From positions 523,501-587,500 of the forward strand of contig NZ_OY762276.1 in NCBI RefSeq assembly GCF_963665445.1: a DNA stretch of 64,000 nt, in the 5' to 3' direction. This DNA comes from an uncultured Desulfobulbus sp. GTDB taxonomy: Bacteria; Desulfobacterota; Desulfobulbia; Desulfobulbales; Desulfobulbaceae. The notes beneath the pieces were generated by a model. That model was not told the DNA's origin and did not search any database. It saw only the letters and a list, made by a program, of their open reading frames with translations. A program made the translations under genes and the position numbers. The stretch's first letter is position 1. The number at the start of each line of letters is the position of its first letter. Positions 8,043 to 17,772 of this stretch are shown piece by piece.

Positions 8043-9062
8043 ATGGATACTAGCAATAACTCTCCGCAATCCCCCATAGCCATCACCATGGGCTGTCCGG
8101 CCGGTATTGGTCCGGAGATACTCTGCCGTCTCTTTGCAGAGCAGTCGCAGGCGGTGGCGGGCAGTGTCATTTTGGGCGACATGGGTGTGCTCAAGCAGGC
8201 CGCATCCCTGCTCGGGCTTTCCCTTGCCTTTGTGCCCTGGAATCCAGGAGAGCACATTATTGCCGGATCGGTCCCCGTCTTTCAGGTGGGCGCGCCCCTC
8301 ACATTGCCCATTCGTTGGGGCAGACCCGACAAAAATACCGGCATGGCCATGGGCGCCTATATCGAGAAGGCGGTCGAACTGATCCAGCAGAACCACTGCA
8401 GTGGACTGGTCACCTGCCCGATAAGCAAGAAAAGCCTGCAGGAGGCCGGATATGACTTTCCCGGACATACCGAGATGCTGGCGGCGTTGACCGGCAGTGA
8501 CACGGTGCGGATGATGATGGCCGGCAGTCGACTGCGGGTGGTGCTGGTGACCATCCATGTGGCCTTGAGCCGGGTGAGCGAACTGCTCAGCGGTGAGGAG
8601 ATCATCGACTGCATTCGCACCACCTGCCTGGCCCTGCAACGGGATTTCGGGATTGCCAGACCCCGGATCGCGGTGGCAGCCCTCAACCCGCACGCTGGCG
8701 AAGAGGGGCTTTTCGGCGATGAGGAAACACGTATTATCGGGCCCGCAATGGTAGGCGCCGGGGTCGAGGCGGATCTCAGCGGTCCCTTTCCGCCGGACAC
8801 CATCTTCCACAAGGCGGCAGCCGGACAGTATGATGCGGTCATCGCCATGTACCACGATCAGGGGTTGATTCCGTTCAAGCTGCTCCATTTTGCCGACGGG
8901 GTCAACGTCACCCTGGGACTGCCCATCGTCCGTACCTCGGTCGATCACGGCACCGCCTACGACATAGCCGGGACCAACCAGGCTGATCCCGCGAGCCTGC
9001 AGGCTGCCCTCACCATGGCAAAGTCGATCGTGGCACATCGGCGTCAGTGGAGGCAGCCATGA
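8043..9062 (+). CDS. pdxA: 4-hydroxythreonine-4-phosphate dehydrogenase
   Basis: Oxidises 4-phosphohydroxy-L-threonine in the DXP-dependent pyridoxal phosphate pathway. The 339 residues begin, after a short tail, with ITMGCPAGIGPEI. Metal-binding His regions appear in FPGHTEML, NPHAGE and AMYHDQGLIPFK, followed by VNVTLGLPIVRTSVDHGTAYD. The ATG at 8043 is chosen because GAGGTG lies seven bases upstream. The stop overlaps the tmk start (ATGA). PLP from this pathway would serve TrpB, the aminotransferase and the KamA-like enzyme in the window. Confidence 0.95.
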   Translation: MDTSNNSPQSPIAITMGCPAGIGPEILCRLFAEQSQAVAGSVILGDMGVLKQAASLLGLSLAFVPWNPGEHIIAGSVPVFQVGAPLTLPIRWGRPDKNTGMAMGAYIEKAVELIQQNHCSGLVTCPISKKSLQEAGYDFPGHTEMLAALTGSDTVRMMMAGSRLRVVLVTIHVALSRVSELLSGEEIIDCIRTTCLALQRDFGIARPRIAVAALNPHAGEEGLFGDEETRIIGPAMVGAGVEADLSGPFPPDTIFHKAAAGQYDAVIAMYHDQGLIPFKLLHFADGVNVTLGLPIVRTSVDHGTAYDIAGTNQADPASLQAALTMAKSIVAHRRQWRQP

Positions 9063-9667
9063 ACAGAGGGCTGCTGATTGCCTTTGAGGGCATCGACGGT
9101 ACCGGCAAGTCCACCCAGTTGCCGCTGTTGGCCCACTATCTCCGCTCACTCGGCCATGAGGTGATCGAGACCCGAGAGCCCACCGACGGCCCCTATGGGC
9201 GACAGATTCGCGCCCTCTACAGCAACCGGGGCCAGGTCAGTCGTGAACAGGAACTGGAGCTCTTTCTCGCCGATCGGCGACAGCATGTGCAGGCGTGCAT
9301 CGAGCCGGCGCTCGACAGCGGCCGGATCGTGCTCACCGATCGCTACTACTTCTCCACAGCCGCCTACCAGGGAGCGGCAGGGCTGAACCCGGAGGAAATC
9401 TTCGCCCGCCACGATTTTGCCCCGGAACCGGATCTGGTGGTTCTTCTTACCCAGACTCCGGCCGACAGTGTGGTCCGCATCCGTGATCTGCGTGGAGAGG
9501 TGCTCAATGATTTTGAACAGCAGGATCAGCTGGAAAAGGTTGCTGCTCTCTTTGCATCCTTTGAACACCGCTGTATAGTACGCATTCACGCCGCTCGTTC
9601 GATCCCGGAGGTGCAGGCCTCCATCCGCGAAGCGGTTTTGCCACTGCTTGCCAACAAAGGTGTGTAA
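9059..9667 (+). CDS. tmk: Thymidylate kinase
   Basis: Phosphorylates dTMP to dTDP. The 202 residues have the P-loop FEGIDGTGKST near residue 8, the TREPTDG block near 41, and DRYYFSTAAYQG near 96. The ATG at 9059 overlaps the pdxA stop and has GGAGG seven bases upstream; an in-frame GTG at 9047 is possible but less likely. The stop shares one base with the next gene, so pdxA, tmk and the TPR lipoprotein look co-translated. Confidence 0.95.
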   Translation: MNRGLLIAFEGIDGTGKSTQLPLLAHYLRSLGHEVIETREPTDGPYGRQIRALYSNRGQVSREQELELFLADRRQHVQACIEPALDSGRIVLTDRYYFSTAAYQGAAGLNPEEIFARHDFAPEPDLVVLLTQTPADSVVRIRDLRGEVLNDFEQQDQLEKVAALFASFEHRCIVRIHAARSIPEVQASIREAVLPLLANKGV

Positions 9668-11421
9668 TGCCCTGCCTGAGCTTGCCTTTCCGTTACCGAA
9701 ATCTTGTTGCCCTGGGTTGCCTGACTGCCTTGCTTTCCGGATGCGCGGATACGGCCAAGGTGGCAGAGACTCCGCCCACCGCCCCACTGCCTGCCACCGC
9801 CGGCCGTGACGATGTCGACCTCAGTTGTTCCAGCTTTTATTTCCTTTGGGGGCGCCATTCCGAGTTGCTGCTGCGTTTTGAAGAGGCCCTGGAGTTTTAC
9901 CAGAAGGCCCTGATCTGCGATGAGCAGGCCGATTATATCAGCGAGAAGATACCCATTCTTCTTCTGCGTCTGGAGCGGACCGGAGAGGCTTCCGCCTGGT
10001 TGGCCGAATATCTCAAGAGCCATCCGGACAAGACCGGGATGCGCATGCTCTATGCAAAGGTGCTGCTTCGCCAGAAGAAAACGCCGGAGGCAATGTACCA
10101 GTACCAACTGATCAGTGAACAGCATCCCGACGATGCCGCCATTCTCCTGTTGCTCTCGGAGATGTACATCAACGCCAAGCAGCCGGAAAGGGCGGAACCG
10201 TTGTTGCGCCGTATCATCGACCGGGAGCCCAACTCGTACCTGGGCCATATTCTCATGGCCCGCATGTCTCAGGCCGAGGGAAAGACAGACGACGCGGTGA
10301 GCCACTATCAACGGGCCCTGAAGCGAAACTGGTCTTCGGATCTGACCATGGAGTTGGGGGAGGTTCTGGTCAAGGCCGAGCGCTACGATGAGGCTGTTCG
10401 CCTCTATCGGGATCTGATTGAGCGCGAAGGGCACAATGAGTCGGCCCACGTGGCCCTGGTCCATGTCTATCTCCTGCAGAAGAAGGATAGCCAGGCCCTG
10501 GCTGAGCTCAATCGACTCAAAACCATCACCGAGCAGCCGCAAAGGGTCGATCTGACCATTGCCCGGCTCTATGCCAAGCAAAAGCAGTATGACAGGGCCA
10601 TTGGGATTATAGAAAAGTTGCTGACCCGGGAAAATCTGTCCGAGGCCCGCTATTTTCTGGCAATCCTCCAGGTCCAGCAGGGCAGGCTGGGCAAGGCGTT
10701 GAAACAGATCCGTCTGATCCCGCCCTCTGCCCCGGAATATGCGGATGCCTTTTTTCTCCAGATACGCATCCTGCGCGAACAGGACCGGCTCGATGAGGCC
10801 CAGGATCTGCTGGAGCGGCAGATCAGCAGCGGCACCCTGCACAATGCCGAACTCTACATCATGCTTGCCGCCCTGCATCAGATGGAAGGGCGGGATGATC
10901 TGAGCAAGAAAGTGCTCCTCCAGGGGATCGAGGCCTTTCCCAACGATGAGAACCTGCTCTACGAGTACGGACTGATGCTGGAGAGCGACGGCGACCACGA
11001 GGCGGCGCTGGCCATCATGCAGAAGATTATCGAACTCAAACCCGATCATGCCGCAGCGCTCAATTTTGTCGGCTACAGCTGGGCAGATACCAAGGTCAAT
11101 CTCGATCAGGCCTTGGACTACATTCGCCGGGCAATCGAGCTCAAGCCGGAAAACGGATATATCCACGACTCCCTGGGCTGGGTCTATTACCGTCTGGGCA
11201 AGCTTGATCAGGCAATCAAGGAGCTGGAAACCGCAGTCAAGCTCTCGCCTGAGGATGCGGCCATTCTCGATCACCTCGGCGATGCCTATCTGGAGGGGGG
11301 CAGGATCCGCGATGCGCTGCGTGCCTACAAAAAGGCACTCAAGCTCAGCAAGGATGACGAGCAGCTGAAAAAACAGATTCTTGAAAAAATCCGTATCCTG
11401 GAAAAACAGGGAGGTCGCTGA
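9667..11421 (+). CDS. TPR-repeat lipoprotein
   Basis: A 584-residue exported lipoprotein. The signal peptide ends in lipobox LLSGC at about residues 23-27. From about residue 60 to the end the protein is mostly tetratricopeptide repeats (for example FEEALEFYQKALICDEQ and LDQALDYIRRAIELKPENGY), so it probably acts as a scaffold at the envelope. The start overlaps the tmk stop and the stop overlaps the next lipoprotein gene, giving a tmk-TPR-LolB-like unit. I cannot name a partner. The TPR plus LolB-like pair suggests outer-membrane lipoprotein or polysaccharide handling, which is inference. Confidence 0.85.
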   Translation: MPCLSLPFRYRNLVALGCLTALLSGCADTAKVAETPPTAPLPATAGRDDVDLSCSSFYFLWGRHSELLLRFEEALEFYQKALICDEQADYISEKIPILLLRLERTGEASAWLAEYLKSHPDKTGMRMLYAKVLLRQKKTPEAMYQYQLISEQHPDDAAILLLLSEMYINAKQPERAEPLLRRIIDREPNSYLGHILMARMSQAEGKTDDAVSHYQRALKRNWSSDLTMELGEVLVKAERYDEAVRLYRDLIEREGHNESAHVALVHVYLLQKKDSQALAELNRLKTITEQPQRVDLTIARLYAKQKQYDRAIGIIEKLLTRENLSEARYFLAILQVQQGRLGKALKQIRLIPPSAPEYADAFFLQIRILREQDRLDEAQDLLERQISSGTLHNAELYIMLAALHQMEGRDDLSKKVLLQGIEAFPNDENLLYEYGLMLESDGDHEAALAIMQKIIELKPDHAAALNFVGYSWADTKVNLDQALDYIRRAIELKPENGYIHDSLGWVYYRLGKLDQAIKELETAVKLSPEDAAILDHLGDAYLEGGRIRDALRAYKKALKLSKDDEQLKKQILEKIRILEKQGGR

Positions 11422-12230
11422 TGGGTTTGCGGCTTTGCCGTTGGTCGATTGCCTGCTGTTGCCTGTTGTTGGCCGGTTGCGCGGGAAAACTCCCCCAGAC
11501 CACCCCGCTTGGCGAATCGGAGGCCAGGCAGGCCATGTCCGACTGGTCGCGGTTTCTCCACACCGATCATCCTGGGGCCATCGATGCCGATTACCGCCTT
11601 CGCTGGAATGTGCTCGGCAGCAAGGGCGGCATTGATGCGGTGGTGCAGATGAAAAAACCGGCTCGGCTGCGGTTTGCGGCCAACGACCCCCTGGGCCGAT
11701 CCCTCATCTTGGTGGTCTCCGACGGCTCTGCATTCACCTATGTGGATAATCGCACCGGCGAAGTGTTTCTGGGCACAACCGATTCCAAATTCTGGCACAG
11801 TTACGTGCCCGACTCCATTGGTTCCACCGACCTTTTCGCCTATATCGGCGGCTTCGTCGAGCCGGACCAGGTCGAGACCGTCACCCCCGCCTTGGATGAA
11901 CAGGGGCAGGGGTATTGGTACGTGTGGCAGGATAAGCGGGCCCTGACCCACTATGTGCTGTTGGCCAACACGCCGCGTCGGATGCTGCGCCACCTCATGG
12001 TGGATCAATCCGGGGATCAGGTCCTGGATCTGCGCTACAGCGGGGTGGCGGCGAGCACGAAGGTTGGCGAAAAGAACCTGCACTGGCCGGCGAAGATCAA
12101 GGTGAGCGGGGAGGCGGTGACCGGGGAGGTCGAACTGGAGGTGGAGAAGATCTACGGGTTTTCCGTGCGCGGGACCAGCGCCTTCCATCTGACGCTGCCC
12201 CCGCATTTCACGGTGAAAGAAGTCGAGTAA
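11421..12230 (+). CDS. LolB-like outer-membrane lipoprotein (DUF4292-like)
   Basis: A 269-residue lipoprotein with signal peptide and lipobox LLAGC near residues 16-20. The mature part has the pattern of the LolA/LolB beta-barrel fold: alternating strands, RLRWNVLG near 54, PARLRFAANDPLGRSLI near 76 and an EVELEVEKIYGF strand near the end. LolB inserts lipoproteins in the outer membrane; whether this protein does that is not shown by the sequence. It overlaps the preceding TPR gene by one base and converges on the AMIN gene with only two bases between stops. Confidence 0.7.
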   Translation: MGLRLCRWSIACCCLLLAGCAGKLPQTTPLGESEARQAMSDWSRFLHTDHPGAIDADYRLRWNVLGSKGGIDAVVQMKKPARLRFAANDPLGRSLILVVSDGSAFTYVDNRTGEVFLGTTDSKFWHSYVPDSIGSTDLFAYIGGFVEPDQVETVTPALDEQGQGYWYVWQDKRALTHYVLLANTPRRMLRHLMVDQSGDQVLDLRYSGVAASTKVGEKNLHWPAKIKVSGEAVTGEVELEVEKIYGFSVRGTSAFHLTLPPHFTVKEVE

Positions 12231-12232
12231 GG

Positions 12233-13477
12233 TTATTTTTTGATGGTGTTGACGATGATCACAAAGAGGTTGTCGTCCTTGAAAAAGACCTGCTGCAGGT
12301 CGTAGCTGCGGTTGGGCTCGAGATCGATCACCACCCGCACCTTTTCCGGCTTTTTCGTTGTGCTGATACGGATCGCCTTGACGAACTTGCCCTCGGTGCG
12401 AATGCGTTTCTTGCTTTTGTCGGTGAGGGTGGTGTTGTTGAAATCGCAGAAAACCCGGGGGATCCCTTCCTCCACCCCGTGAACCGAAGGCGGATAAAAG
12501 CCGTTGAGCTTGAACATGACCATCTCCCCTTTGGGCGAGGACGCATCGAACTTCACCGATTCAAGGACCGGGTCCTTGCTGACAGGCGCGGCCACGATTT
12601 CCGGTTCCGGTGAAGGCTCGGTTGCCGCTGCCGGTTCCTTCCGAGGAGAAACGGCTTCTTGTTGCGTCTCTGCAGGTTTTTCTGCTGGCTGGGAAACCGT
12701 GGGCTTCTCGGCCTGAGGCGCATTTTTCGGGGGCTCCAGCTTCTCCTGAGCTTTTTTGTCATCCTTTGCCGGTTTCACCGTCTCCGCAGCGGCCTGCTCT
12801 GCCGGCTTTTGCGGTTCGGGTTTGGCCTCTGTTTTGGCTTCGGTTTTGGCGGGCTTTGGCTCCACAGCCTTTGTTGCTTCCCCTGCTTGGGGCGCCGACC
12901 TTATCCCTTGCGGCGCAGCAGCCGCTTCGGCGGCGGCGGGTTGTGGTGCCGGTTTTGGCGGTGTTTTTGGTGCAGGTTGCGGCTTGGCCTCGACGGTTTT
13001 TTTCTCAGGGATCTCAGAGGGGGCCTTGACAGCTGTTTTGGGGACCGCCGCACCTTTTTCCGGCCCCGTGAAGGTGAGTCTCAACGTTGAGGTCTTCGCA
13101 TCGTACTGTTGGCTGTAGGTGACGCCCTTGAGGGTTTTCATATCGAACACCACCCGTGTCTTGGGTGTGTCGCCGCCGTGTACGCCCACGCGAATCCCTT
13201 GGATCCAAGTCCCGTTCACCTTGAGCTGGTTGTTGACCCCGCGCCCCTGACTCATTCCGGTGAAATCAAGTACGATCCGGGGTGATTGGCCTTTCAATGT
13301 GAATATTTTTGGACTATAGGAGCCGTTGAGTTGCAGGGTGATCTGCTCGCTCCCTGGCGAGAGGACGGAATGTTTGATTTGCTCCAGGCGTGGTGAATCC
13401 TTGGCAAAGGTCAGGCCGAGTGTGAGCAGCAGGATCAGAACAGACCGTGAAAGATGAGTGAGGATGTGCGTGTTCAT
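12233..13477 (-). CDS. AMIN-domain periplasmic protein with two AMIN-like domains and a Pro/Ala/Lys-rich linker
   Basis: A 414-residue exported protein. The start at 13477 gives a proper signal peptide (MNTHILTHLS, then VLILLLTLGLTFA) and has GGAAAG upstream; the frame extends 24 codons further but without a signal. An AMIN-like domain lies near residues 30-135 and a second near 330-410. The middle, about 140-320, is a low-complexity stretch rich in Pro, Ala, Lys and Glu. AMIN domains target envelope proteins such as AmiC and PilQ to peptidoglycan or septal sites. No enzymatic domain is seen, so a wall-spanning adaptor is likely. Confidence 0.75.
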   Translation of the reverse strand: MNTHILTHLSRSVLILLLTLGLTFAKDSPRLEQIKHSVLSPGSEQITLQLNGSYSPKIFTLKGQSPRIVLDFTGMSQGRGVNNQLKVNGTWIQGIRVGVHGGDTPKTRVVFDMKTLKGVTYSQQYDAKTSTLRLTFTGPEKGAAVPKTAVKAPSEIPEKKTVEAKPQPAPKTPPKPAPQPAAAEAAAAPQGIRSAPQAGEATKAVEPKPAKTEAKTEAKPEPQKPAEQAAAETVKPAKDDKKAQEKLEPPKNAPQAEKPTVSQPAEKPAETQQEAVSPRKEPAAATEPSPEPEIVAAPVSKDPVLESVKFDASSPKGEMVMFKLNGFYPPSVHGVEEGIPRVFCDFNNTTLTDKSKKRIRTEGKFVKAIRISTTKKPEKVRVVIDLEPNRSYDLQQVFFKDDNLFVIIVNTIKK

Positions 13478-13536
13478 GAGTCTTTCCACTGTATCGTTGT
13501 CAGGGCAGAGGAACCACTGGTTTCCCTTGGCTTGAA

Positions 13537-13566
13537 TAAATACTAGCAAAAAATGCGCCGAATCAA
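13537..13566 (-). promoter_or_regulatory. Promoter for the AMIN gene
   Basis: On the minus strand TTGATT (13566-13561), 18 bases, TATTTA (13542-13537). The start would be near 13530, about 53 bases before the chosen ATG. Its position supports the shorter start, because the longer reading frame would begin upstream of the transcript. Confidence 0.5.
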
Positions 13567-13709
13567 CGGGTTTGTCATGTGGGGTTGCGTGACGATCTCG
13601 TTGAATGACGGCTTTGAATGCGTCTTTGCCGTTTGTAGTTCAATTTCAAGATGTTTTACCGGATTACGCTACCTTTTTCTTCTTCTTTTCATTTTTTTAA
13701 CACGTACCG

Positions 13710-16250
13710 ATGATTGATGCCTGTCCCCTTGACGTAGGGAAAATATTGCCGTTGGTCCGCAAGCCGGGTCAGTATGTTGGCGAAGAACTGCATGCCGTAG
13801 GCTCCCTGCCCGATGATGCCCATCTCAATTTCTGCCTGCTGTTCCCGGATCTGTACGAGATAGGCATGTCCCATCAGGGACTGCAGATTCTCTATCATAT
13901 TCTCAACAACGATTCCCGCTTTATCGCCCATCGCGCCTACGTGCCGGATGTGGACATGGAGCAGGAGATGGTTGCCGCCGGTCTGCCGCTGTTTTCTCTG
14001 GAAGCCAAGCTGCCGGTCAGCGGTTACGATGTCCTCGGGATCACCTTGCCCTATGAGCTCTGCTACACCAACATTCTCACGGCACTGAGCCTGGCCGGTC
14101 TCCCTTTTCGGGCCAAGGATCGCGACCAGTCCCATCCCCTGGTGCTTGGCGGTGGTTCCTGTGCACTCAACCCCGAGCCGGTGGCCGACTTCTTCGATGC
14201 CATCGTTCTGGGCGACGGCGAGGAGATCATTCTCGAGCTGGCCCAGCTGCTGCTGGCGGCAAAAGCGCAGACCCTGCCCAGGGAAACAGTGCTGGTGCAG
14301 TTGGCGGAAATCCCCGGTGTCTATGTCCCGAGCTTGTATCAGCCCCGATACGAGGGAGACCGGCTGGTGACGGTCGAGCCGTTGCTGCCCCGGTTTCCGG
14401 TGGTGAGAAAACGGGTCCTGCCACAGCTGAGCAGGGCACCTTATCTGCACCATCCCCTGGTGCCGGTGGTCAATCCGGTGCATGACCGTCTCGGAGTGGA
14501 GATCGCCCGCGGTTGTACCCGCGGTTGCCGATTCTGCCAGGCAGGTATCACCTACCGCCCGGTACGCGAGCGAAGCCTTGAGGAGATCATGGAGCTCGCG
14601 GAACAGGGCATTGAGAGCTCCGGTTTTGACGAGCTGGCCCTGTTGAGCCTGTCCACCGGCGACTTTTCCTGCCTGGGCGACCTGATGGGAGCGTTGATGG
14701 ACCGATTTGCCGATAACTATGTCTCGGTCTCCATGCCCTCCATGCGCGTCGGAACTTTGACTCCGGAGATCATGGAACAGATCAAGCGTGTCAGAAAAAC
14801 CGGATTCACCATTGCCCCCGAAGCCGGGACCGATCGGCTGCGCGAGGTGATCAACAAGGGAATCACCGAGGAGGACCTGCTGGCCACCTGTCGCGATGCC
14901 TTTTCCCTGGGCTGGAAGCTGATCAAGCTCTACTTCATGATCGGCCTGCCCACCGAAACCGACGAGGATATCGAGGGCATTGTGCTCCTGGCAAAAAAAG
15001 CCCGTGCCCAGGTCCGTCAGGGCAAGGGGCGCCCGGTCCAGATCAATCTCGGGGTCTCCACCTTCATCCCCAAACCCCACACACCCTTTCAGTGGGAGCC
15101 GCAGATCAGCCTGGAGGAGTCGCGGCAGCGGATCAGCCGGCTCAAGCAGATGTTGCCCCGGCAGGGGTTCAAGATCAAGTGGCATGATCCGGAGCAATCC
15201 TTTCTCGAGGGCGTGTTCTCACGCGGCGACAGGCGCCTCTCCTTTCTCCTGGAGCAGGCCTGGAAGGATGGCGCCCGCCTGGACAGCTGGTCGGAGCAGT
15301 TCAACCTTGAACGGTGGCACAGGGCGGCAGACACCTGCGGCATCGAGCTTGAAGCCTACCTGCGGCGGCGTGCGATCGATGAGGTACTCCCCTGGGATCA
15401 TCTGCAAAGCGGCGTGGACCGGAGTTTTCTTGAAGAGGAGCAGGCCAAGGCCCAGGTGCGCGCTTACACCCCGGATTGTCGCAACCACGGGTGTCAGGGG
15501 TGCGGTTTGTGCGACTTCAAAGAGGTCCGTCCGGTGGTGCACCAGCGGCCGCAGGCGGCGAGCGTTCGCCCCAAATCCGCGCTCTCGGACCACCACGTTT
15601 TGCCGCAAAAGGGCTACACATACCGGGTTCATTATTCGCGTCTTGGCGACAGTCGTTTTTATGGACACCTGGAGATGCTGCAGCTCATCTTCCGTGTCCT
15701 CCAGCGGGCCGGCCTCGCGACGATGTTCTCAAACGGGTTCAACCCCTCTCCCAAGATCTCCTTCACCGGAGCACTGCCGGTGGGGGTGGAGAGTCTGGCG
15801 GAGGTCTTTGACATGGAGTTGGTCCGGCCGTTGTCCTCACTGGAGGAGACCGTTGACCTGATCAACCGCCAGCTGCCGTCATCCATTCGCGTCGATCGCA
15901 TCACCCTGGCCCCGGGAAAGGTGGCGATGAGCGCGTCGACCTGCTACGAGATCAAGCTTGATCAGATGCCCCCGGAAATACGGACGCGGATCGACGATTT
16001 CTGGCAACAGGAGACCTTTGTCATTGAACGGTTCCGGAAAAACCGGCGTCAGGAACTGGATCTGCGAACCCTGGTTCTGCGGCTGAGCGTCGATGCCGAC
16101 ACCGTTGCCCTGGAATTGCTGGGCCATCAGGGGAAACCGGGAACCAATCCGCGGGAGATTCTGGAAAAGGTGCTGGGATTGGGGGCGCGCGAGGCGCTTC
16201 AGGCGCAAATTCTCAAGACCGAGGTGCGGGATGTCCCATCACCGGCTTGA
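13710..16250 (+). CDS. Fused radical-SAM protein with C-terminal DUF2344 domain
   Basis: An 846-residue protein joining two parts that are often separate genes. The N-terminal part has a B12-binding-like region (DLYEIGMSHQGLQ, VLGGGSCALNPEP) and a radical-SAM barrel with the CxxxCxxC cluster in CTRGCRFC near residue 270. A second Cys set (CRNHGCQGCGLC) lies near 590. From about 633 begins the radical-SAM-linked DUF2344 region (YRVHYSRLGDSRFYGHLEM). The family often sits near rnase G or ribosomal genes and is uncharacterised; tRNA or rRNA modification is a guess. The ATG at 13710 lacks a clear ribosome-binding site. Confidence 0.8.
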   Translation: MIDACPLDVGKILPLVRKPGQYVGEELHAVGSLPDDAHLNFCLLFPDLYEIGMSHQGLQILYHILNNDSRFIAHRAYVPDVDMEQEMVAAGLPLFSLEAKLPVSGYDVLGITLPYELCYTNILTALSLAGLPFRAKDRDQSHPLVLGGGSCALNPEPVADFFDAIVLGDGEEIILELAQLLLAAKAQTLPRETVLVQLAEIPGVYVPSLYQPRYEGDRLVTVEPLLPRFPVVRKRVLPQLSRAPYLHHPLVPVVNPVHDRLGVEIARGCTRGCRFCQAGITYRPVRERSLEEIMELAEQGIESSGFDELALLSLSTGDFSCLGDLMGALMDRFADNYVSVSMPSMRVGTLTPEIMEQIKRVRKTGFTIAPEAGTDRLREVINKGITEEDLLATCRDAFSLGWKLIKLYFMIGLPTETDEDIEGIVLLAKKARAQVRQGKGRPVQINLGVSTFIPKPHTPFQWEPQISLEESRQRISRLKQMLPRQGFKIKWHDPEQSFLEGVFSRGDRRLSFLLEQAWKDGARLDSWSEQFNLERWHRAADTCGIELEAYLRRRAIDEVLPWDHLQSGVDRSFLEEEQAKAQVRAYTPDCRNHGCQGCGLCDFKEVRPVVHQRPQAASVRPKSALSDHHVLPQKGYTYRVHYSRLGDSRFYGHLEMLQLIFRVLQRAGLATMFSNGFNPSPKISFTGALPVGVESLAEVFDMELVRPLSSLEETVDLINRQLPSSIRVDRITLAPGKVAMSASTCYEIKLDQMPPEIRTRIDDFWQQETFVIERFRKNRRQELDLRTLVLRLSVDADTVALELLGHQGKPGTNPREILEKVLGLGAREALQAQILKTEVRDVPSPA

Positions 16251-16403
16251 GAATTTTACAGGATTGTTGTAGATACTGCCGGTCAGTCTGCCTGCACAGG
16301 CTCCTAGAACCCCAGGCTCTTTTGTGCAGCAAAAATGAACGCTGCCGGATCACCAGCATGGCTGCGGCCATGTTTGGAACTCAATGCGAATAAAGGAGAA
16401 ATC

Positions 16404-17747
16404 ATGAAGAAGATTGTTCTGCGTGAAGATGAGATGCCGACTCGTTGGTACAATGTCGTGCCCGACATCCCAGGTGGCCTGCAGCCGCCGCTTGATCCGG
16501 AAACCCTGCAGCCCATTGGTCCGGAAAAACTGGCGACTGTCTTTCCCATGGCTCTGCTTGAACAGGAGATGACCCAGGAGCAGTGGATCGATATTCCGCA
16601 GGAAGTCATGGAGGTCTACAAGATCTGGCGTCCCGCGCCCCTGGTTCGGGCCAACAAACTCGAAGAGGCCCTGGGAACCAAGGCCAAGATCTATTTCAAA
16701 TACGAGGGCTGCAGCCCGGTGGGCAGCCATAAACCCAACTCCGCCGTGCCCCAGGCCTATTACAACAAACAGGCCGGCATCAAGCGATTGACCACCGAAA
16801 CCGGCGCCGGTCAGTGGGGCTCGGCCCTGTCCCTGGCGACCTCCAAATTCGGTCTGGAATGTATGGTCTACATGGTTCGCGTTTCCTTTGACCAGAAGCC
16901 CTACCGCAAATCGATCATGCAGACCTACGGCGGCAATGTTGTCGCCAGCCCCAGTGAGATCACCGAGACCGGGCGCCGTATTCGTGCCGAGTTCCCCGAT
17001 ACCCCGGGTGCACTGGGAATTGCCATCTCCGAGGCCCTGGAGGATGCCAACAGTCGTGAAGATACCAACTACGCCCTGGGTTCGGTGCTCAACCATGTCG
17101 TCCTCCACCAGTCGATCATTGGTCTTGAGGCCAAGAAACAGATGGAGATCATCGGCGATTACCCGGATGTCATCGTCGGCTGCTGCGGCGGTGGTTCCAA
17201 CTTTGCCGGCCTCCTCGCCCCCTTTGTCGCCGATTACCGCAACGGCAAGAAGATCGAGTTCGTCGGCTACGAGCCGGCCTCCTGTCCGACCATGACCGGC
17301 GGCAAACTGGCCTACGATTCGGGTGATGTGGCCATGATGACGCCGCTGTTGTACATGTACACCCTGGGTCATGACTTCGTCCCTCCGGGCATCCATGCAG
17401 GCGGTTTGCGCTACCACGGTATGGCGCCGATCGTTTCCGCCCTGGTCCGCGACGGCATCGTCACTCCCAAGGCAGTGCACCAGCTGGAGTGCTTTGAGGC
17501 CGGTGTCCTCTTTGCCAAGACCGAGGGCATTATTCCCGCGCCCGAAACCACCCATGCCATCCGCGGGGCCATCATCGAGGCGATGAAGGATCCCAACGAA
17601 CCCAAGACCATTTTGTTCAACTTCTCCGGGCACGGTCTGATCGATATGGCCTCCTACGACAACTACTTCAGCGGCAAACTCAGCGATTATGCCTATCCCA
17701 AGGACCAGATCGAGGCCTCCCTGGCCCGGCTGCCCAAGGTTGGTTGA
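16404..17747 (+). CDS. trpB2: Tryptophan synthase beta chain, TrpB2 type
   Basis: PLP enzyme that condenses indole and serine to tryptophan. The 447 residues are longer than the TrpB1 at 55528. It has features of the TrpB2 subfamily: an N-terminal extension, [12 protein letters not shown], the PLP Lys in GSHKPNSA near residue 110, [11 protein letters not shown] and GCCGGGSNF. TrpB2 proteins usually work without TrpA, or as indole salvage enzymes. The ATG at 16404 has AAAGGAG eight bases upstream; an in-frame ATG at 16335 does not. There is no trpA nearby, which supports an independent role. Confidence 0.9.
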   Translation: MKKIVLREDEMPTRWYNVVPDIPGGLQPPLDPETLQPIGPEKLATVFPMALLEQEMTQEQWIDIPQEVMEVYKIWRPAPLVRANKLEEALGTKAKIYFKYEGCSPVGSHKPNSAVPQAYYNKQAGIKRLTTETGAGQWGSALSLATSKFGLECMVYMVRVSFDQKPYRKSIMQTYGGNVVASPSEITETGRRIRAEFPDTPGALGIAISEALEDANSREDTNYALGSVLNHVVLHQSIIGLEAKKQMEIIGDYPDVIVGCCGGGSNFAGLLAPFVADYRNGKKIEFVGYEPASCPTMTGGKLAYDSGDVAMMTPLLYMYTLGHDFVPPGIHAGGLRYHGMAPIVSALVRDGIVTPKAVHQLECFEAGVLFAKTEGIIPAPETTHAIRGAIIEAMKDPNEPKTILFNFSGHGLIDMASYDNYFSGKLSDYAYPKDQIEASLARLPKVG

Positions 17748-17772
17748 TCGTTTCCCCCACTGACGAGCAGAG

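Noticed and set aside
12610-13118. Plus-strand open frames opposite the AMIN gene
   Set aside because: They mirror the Pro/Ala/Lys-rich linker and have no start signals.
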